This document shows positions 35,450 to 39,620 of a DNA stretch of 39,620 bases, one piece after another. Source of the DNA: Methylococcales bacterium OPU3_GD_OMZ. GTDB taxonomy: Bacteria > Pseudomonadota > Gammaproteobacteria > Methylococcales > Methylomonadaceae. The notes beneath the pieces are model-generated. The model did not search any database and had not been told where the DNA came from. It saw only the letters and a list, made by a program, of their open reading frames with translations. A program made the position numbers and the translations under genes. The first letter of the stretch is position 1; each line of letters begins with the position of its first letter. The stretch lies in the NCBI GenBank assembly GCA_001901525.1, contig MPSY01000004.1, positions 68 to 39,687 on the forward strand. The letters are read 5' to 3'.

Positions 35450-38071
35450 ATGCCTGATCACCTCCCGACCCATAGAACTCTTTTTGTACTCAGTTCCGTA
35501 GTCCTTCGTTTTCCTTGGCTGATTGTATTTTTTTTTATTTCACTGAGTGCCGCCAGCTTACAATTTACTATTAACAATCTGGGTGTTAATACCAATGTTG
35601 CAGAACTCCTATCTCCCGATTTGCCGTTCCAAAAAAACCGCCTAAAACTAGAGGCAACATTCCCAAAGTCGGCCGATACTTTATTGTTAGTCGTTGAAGC
35701 CAGCACCCCTGAAAACACCGCGATAACCACACAATTACTCATCGATCGACTCACCAAGGAACCCTTATTCACTTCGGTTTATGCCCCGAGTAGTTCAGAT
35801 TTTTTTAAACGCCAAGCATTCTTATACCTTGAATTAGAAGAACTCGACAAGCTCTCTCACGACTTAATAGAAGCACAACCGTTTGTCGGCCACCTTGCAC
35901 AAAACTTTAGTCTTGATGGTTTATTTAGCATCATAAATCATGCCTTTAAACCACAAGATACCGTGTTACCTATGGATATCAATCCATTACTAACCGCTAT
36001 TAACAACACCCTTGAAGCGAAATTACACGGTGATAGCCAACCTGTTTCATGGCAACGCATCATTCTTGGCCGAAACTCTTCGCTTGAAAAAAACCGCCGC
36101 CTGGTTATCGCTAAGCCCCTGCTTGATTTCAACCAAATCATGCCTGCTGAAGAAGCCTTTCTAAAAGCCCGGGAAATCTCCACAGAATTCGAACAATCTA
36201 TTGATGAAGTTTCTATATCCATTACCGGTGAAAAGGCTTTAGAACATGAAGAACTAGAAAGCGTCAGTCAGGGTGCCATTTTCTCAGGCATTCTCTCCCT
36301 GACCTTAGTCTGCTTAACCCTTTTTTTCGCACTCCGGTCATTCAAACTCTTATTTATTACCTTCATATCATTAATAACTGGCCTTATCTTAACGGCCGGA
36401 TTTGCAACGATTTCAGTCGGCCATCTTAATCTGATATCCATTGCTTTTGCTGTGCTCTACATTGGCTTAGGAGTCGACTTTGCTATCCACCTGTGTTTAC
36501 GTTACCGAGAATTAATTGCTAAGCAAAAAAGTAACCTCGAAGCTATTCATGGCAGTATTCAAAGTGTTGGGAAATCGCTTATCTTATGTGCCATAACCAC
36601 TTCAATTGGTTTTTTTGCCTTTATTCCAACCGATTATGCCGGCGTTTCTGAACTGGGTATTATCTCTGGCGCAGGCATGTTTATTGGCCTCATTGTTTCC
36701 CTAACATTACTCCCTGCGTTATTATCAATCTTACCGATCCACAGCATTACCCAAGGTAAAGCGATAACACCTCGATTAGACCATCTCGCTACCCTTCCTT
36801 TTCGCTTTAGCACCACCATCCGTATCGCTGTCATTTTTTTAGTTTTGGGCGCTAGTTATTTTATCGGTCAACTCACTTTTGATTCCAACCCCGTTAATTT
36901 ACGTGACCCCACTAGTGAATCAGTAACCACCTTTAACCGCTTGTTAAAATCGCTTGATGACTCGCCGTTTGCCGTAGCGACCTTAGCCGATGACCTCAGC
37001 CATGCAGAACAACTCGCCAATCAATTTGAAGCACTTGATTCTGTTAAGCAAGCCATAACTATTAATAGTTTTGTCCCTGAAGACCAAGAAGAAAAGTTAT
37101 TTATTGTTGAAGATCTAGACCTGGTCCTAGGCAGTCAACTAGGCGCCTTTTCAAAACCCATTCAACACCACGACAACCATCAGGCTCTACTCTCGTTTAA
37201 ACAAACCATTGAAAGCGCATTAGCACTTAAAATAGCACATTTAAACCTCAATCTATTACAGAAATTACACACTAACGTAGACCACTTTCTGTCCCTACAA
37301 AAAACAACGCCCACTTCAACTGAAGATGAAAAAGAATTATCTATTGATCTATTAGGACTACTGCCTTTTTCGATGGACCTTCTGAATGCCGCATTAGCCG
37401 CTACTGCCTTTGAAATAACAGATATCCCTCACTCCATCAGCGAACATTGGATTAGCCATAACGGGCTCTATAAAATTCTCGTACAACCGCAATATAATTT
37501 AATGGACCAAGATAAATTAATCCAATTTGTCAACGAGGTACAAACCGTTGACGAACGCGTTTCCGGATTAGCTGTTGCCGATCAATCTTCCGGTAAAGCC
37601 GTCGTACAAGCCTTTATCCAAGCATTTATTGGCGCCGTCTTGGTTATCTCAATACTGTTATGGTTCATGCTGGGAAGCTTGAGGGAAACCCTTCTCGTGA
37701 TAGGACCCTTACTCCTTGCCGGATTATTAACCGGCGCATTTAATGTCATCTTGGACAATCCTTTTAACTTTGCTAACATCATCTCATTACCCCTCTTAAT
37801 GGGCATGGGCGTAGATAGTGGCATTCATATTGTCCACCGCTTAGCACACAGCAATGAGCCCAGTAATAATTTATTAAGAACGAGCACGGCACGCGGTGTC
37901 TTTTACAGTTCAATTACCACCTTCTGTAGCTTTACGAGTCTTGCCTTTTCCCCGCATGTAGGAACTGCAAGTATGGGACTGTTATTGGCAATTGGTATAT
38001 CATTAACCTTGCTCGCAACATTAATCGTCCTACCTGCATTTAGCCACAAAAAAAACACCTCTTTTAATTAA
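35450..38071 (+). CDS. hpnN: Hopanoid transporter HpnN (RND family)
   Basis: HpnN is an inner-membrane RND exporter that moves hopanoids toward the outer membrane in Rhodopseudomonas. The 873-residue protein has an N-terminal helix (about 18-40) and two blocks of five helices (about 270-430 and 725-865), each following a large periplasmic loop. The second helical blocks carry GLGVDFAIHL and GMGVDSGIHI, the RND/MMPL signature repeated in the two halves. It starts 8 bp after hpnG. Confidence 0.95.
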   Translation: MPDHLPTHRTLFVLSSVVLRFPWLIVFFFISLSAASLQFTINNLGVNTNVAELLSPDLPFQKNRLKLEATFPKSADTLLLVVEASTPENTAITTQLLIDRLTKEPLFTSVYAPSSSDFFKRQAFLYLELEELDKLSHDLIEAQPFVGHLAQNFSLDGLFSIINHAFKPQDTVLPMDINPLLTAINNTLEAKLHGDSQPVSWQRIILGRNSSLEKNRRLVIAKPLLDFNQIMPAEEAFLKAREISTEFEQSIDEVSISITGEKALEHEELESVSQGAIFSGILSLTLVCLTLFFALRSFKLLFITFISLITGLILTAGFATISVGHLNLISIAFAVLYIGLGVDFAIHLCLRYRELIAKQKSNLEAIHGSIQSVGKSLILCAITTSIGFFAFIPTDYAGVSELGIISGAGMFIGLIVSLTLLPALLSILPIHSITQGKAITPRLDHLATLPFRFSTTIRIAVIFLVLGASYFIGQLTFDSNPVNLRDPTSESVTTFNRLLKSLDDSPFAVATLADDLSHAEQLANQFEALDSVKQAITINSFVPEDQEEKLFIVEDLDLVLGSQLGAFSKPIQHHDNHQALLSFKQTIESALALKIAHLNLNLLQKLHTNVDHFLSLQKTTPTSTEDEKELSIDLLGLLPFSMDLLNAALAATAFEITDIPHSISEHWISHNGLYKILVQPQYNLMDQDKLIQFVNEVQTVDERVSGLAVADQSSGKAVVQAFIQAFIGAVLVISILLWFMLGSLRETLLVIGPLLLAGLLTGAFNVILDNPFNFANIISLPLLMGMGVDSGIHIVHRLAHSNEPSNNLLRTSTARGVFYSSITTFCSFTSLAFSPHVGTASMGLLLAIGISLTLLATLIVLPAFSHKKNTSFN

Positions 38072-38087
38072 CGTATTAAGGTACATC

Positions 38088-39479
38088 ATGTCACTTAGTA
38101 TTTCCGAATTACTTCAGTCACGTAGCAATGATAAATTTACTTTGCACGAACAACATCTTAATAATCAAATGGTCCGGGTACTTAATACCATTGGTTATAA
38201 TCGCAACTACAAAAAAGCAGTCGGTCAGTATCTTTACGATGATAAGAATCAAGAGTATCTCGACTGCTTAAGTGGCTTTGGTGTTTTTGCTGTGGGTCGC
38301 AACCACCCAACCGTAATCAACGCCCTACAAGAAACGTTAACCTTGGAATTACCCAATTTAGTACAAATGGATGTCTCCTTGCTGAGCGGTATTTTTGCTG
38401 AAAAGATTCTTCAAACTACGCCCGATAATTTAGAGCGTATGTTTTTTTGCAATTCAGGAACTGAAGCGGTTGAAGCTGCAATTAAATTCGCGCGCTATAC
38501 AACAAAACGAGAAAAGATTCTACATTGTGAACACAGTTACCACGGCTTAACATTGGGTGCACTTGCCTTAAACGGTGAAGAAGTTTTTCGTGAAGGGTTT
38601 GGCCCACTATTACCTGGTTGCTCCAGCGTTCCTTTTAACGATCTAGAACGTCTTGAAGCAGCTTTAGCCAATAAAGATGTGGCTGCTTTTTTCATTGAAC
38701 CTATACAAGGGAAAGGCGTTAACTTACCCGATGATAATTACTTAAAAGAAGCGCAACGGTTATGCCATCAATACGGCACCTTATTTGTTGCTGATGAAAT
38801 TCAGACCGGTGTCGGAAGAACCGGTAAATTCTGGGCTATTGATCATTGGGATGTAGAACCGGATATGATTTTAATGGCCAAAGCCCTCTCGGGTGGGTTT
38901 ATTCCCGTTGGCGGAGTCGCTATGACCCAAAAAATCATGGATGCGGTTTTTAACCGAATGGATCGCGCCGTTGTTCATGGCTCCACATTCTCTAAAAACA
39001 ATATGGCTATGGCCGCCGGTATTGCCACATTACAAGTGATCGAGGATGAAAAATTAATAGAAAATACCGCTGTAATTGGTGAGGATATTATCACCAGTCT
39101 TGCCGCAATGACCCATAAATACGAATTTCTCAAAGAAGTCCGTGGCAAAGGACTTATGATTGCAATTGAATTTGGCGCCCCTAAAAGTTTATCACTCAAA
39201 ACTGCTTGGATGATGTTAGAAGCGGCTAACAAAGGCTTATTTTGTCAAATGGTTACCATCCCATTATTTAAAGAACACCACTTATTAAGTCAGGTTGCAG
39301 GACACGGAATGAACGTAGTTAAATTATTACCACCCTTAAATTTGACAGAAAAAGACCGTAATTGGGTGATTAATTCATTTGATCAAGTGATTGCTGATTG
39401 CCATGAAATTCCAGGTTCTATTTGGGATCTCGGAAAGAACTTGGCCAGTCACGCGATTAAAAATAAAAAAACTAAATAA
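38088..39479 (+). CDS. hpnO: Class III aminotransferase HpnO (aminobacteriohopanetriol synthesis)
   Basis: HpnO is the PLP-dependent transaminase that converts ribosylhopane to aminobacteriohopanetriol. The fold is that of ornithine/acetylornithine aminotransferases: CNSGTEAVEAAIKFAR, DEIQTGVGRTG, and the PLP lysine Lys265 in MAKALSGGF. AAGG sits about 9 bp before the ATG. The position next to hpnN and ahead of dxs distinguishes it from ordinary ornithine transaminases. It implies that the organism makes amino-BHPs. Confidence 0.92.
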   Translation: MSLSISELLQSRSNDKFTLHEQHLNNQMVRVLNTIGYNRNYKKAVGQYLYDDKNQEYLDCLSGFGVFAVGRNHPTVINALQETLTLELPNLVQMDVSLLSGIFAEKILQTTPDNLERMFFCNSGTEAVEAAIKFARYTTKREKILHCEHSYHGLTLGALALNGEEVFREGFGPLLPGCSSVPFNDLERLEAALANKDVAAFFIEPIQGKGVNLPDDNYLKEAQRLCHQYGTLFVADEIQTGVGRTGKFWAIDHWDVEPDMILMAKALSGGFIPVGGVAMTQKIMDAVFNRMDRAVVHGSTFSKNNMAMAAGIATLQVIEDEKLIENTAVIGEDIITSLAAMTHKYEFLKEVRGKGLMIAIEFGAPKSLSLKTAWMMLEAANKGLFCQMVTIPLFKEHHLLSQVAGHGMNVVKLLPPLNLTEKDRNWVINSFDQVIADCHEIPGSIWDLGKNLASHAIKNKKTK

Positions 39480-39547
39480 CGCGGCACATAGCCTCGACAT
39501 TGCTTAACTTTGTTCAACAAACTGACTTTAAACCATTACTTATTCTC

Positions 39548-39620
39548 ATGAATGATACGACCCTTTACCCCTTACTGAGTCAGATAGAGACACCGGCCGA
39601 CTTACGTGCTCTCACTGAAG
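39548..39620 (+). CDS. dxs: 1-deoxy-D-xylulose-5-phosphate synthase, first 24 codons (cut by window edge)
   Basis: The frame from ATG 39548 reads MNDTTLYPLLSQIETPADLR, which matches the N-terminus of Dxs (YPLLxxIxxPxDLR). Dxs makes the first intermediate of the MEP pathway, so its place after hpnO would couple precursor supply to hopanoid synthesis. Only 73 bp are visible, so the call rests on the N-terminal pattern and context. Confidence 0.8.
   Translation, partial: MNDTTLYPLLSQIETPADLRALTE

Overview
The window looks like chromosome from a low-GC (roughly 40 %) gammaproteobacterium, most likely a methanotroph of the order Methylococcales. Three things point there: a complete hopanoid (bacteriohopanepolyol) gene cluster with squalene synthase, squalene-hopene cyclase, HpnH, HpnG, HpnN, HpnM and HpnO; gammaproteobacterial ubiquinone genes (ubiE, ubiJ, ubiB, ubiC, ubiA); and a stand-alone PuuD-type membrane protein. 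The lineage is an inference from gene content. No methane oxidation gene is present in the window.

Layout. (a) 1-3436, minus strand: 5' part of uvrC, a family 5-like uracil-DNA glycosylase overlapping it by 8 bp, and a lipoprotein that joins about twelve MORN repeats to a trypsin-like domain with no catalytic triad. (b) 3565-9207, minus strand: a compact three-gene unit (outer-membrane beta-barrel, a fused TRAP-type plus Leu/Ile/Val-type binding protein, and a hybrid histidine kinase) behind a sequence that fits the sigma-54 -24/-12 consensus, with a perfect inverted repeat about 155 bp upstream of the expected transcript start. No transporter permease accompanies it, so it looks like a sensory system. 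(c) 9394-12308, minus strand: rpoH preceded by a perfect CIRCE (HrcA) operator, the ribosome-assembly GTPase RbgA/YlqF and a CvfB-like S1 protein. (d) 12429-14045, plus strand: a quinone oxidoreductase and two tiny membrane-protein ORFs. (e) 14054-26834, minus strand: twelve tightly packed genes in the order hslV-hslU-ubiE-ubiJ-ubiB-pgk-rpoZ-spoT-ridA-recG-ubiC-ubiA. (f) 27022-28290, plus strand: tRNA-Phe with a near-consensus promoter, and the PuuD-like protein with its own strong promoter and Shine-Dalgarno. (g) 28345-39620: a divergent hopanoid locus. mlaA, hpnM and hpnH are on the minus strand; sqs, shc, hpnG, hpnN, hpnO and the start of dxs are on the plus strand.

How the genes work together. 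In (g), Dxs feeds isoprenoid precursors, squalene synthase makes squalene, SHC cyclises it, HpnH adds adenosine, HpnG removes adenine, HpnO aminates the opened ribose, and HpnN with the MlaA/HpnM pair probably moves lipids between membranes. Region (e) combines quinone synthesis, the HslVU protease, (p)ppGpp metabolism and RecG. The most novel material is region (b), then the MORN/pseudoprotease lipoprotein, the HrcA control of rpoH and the acidic tail on MlaA.
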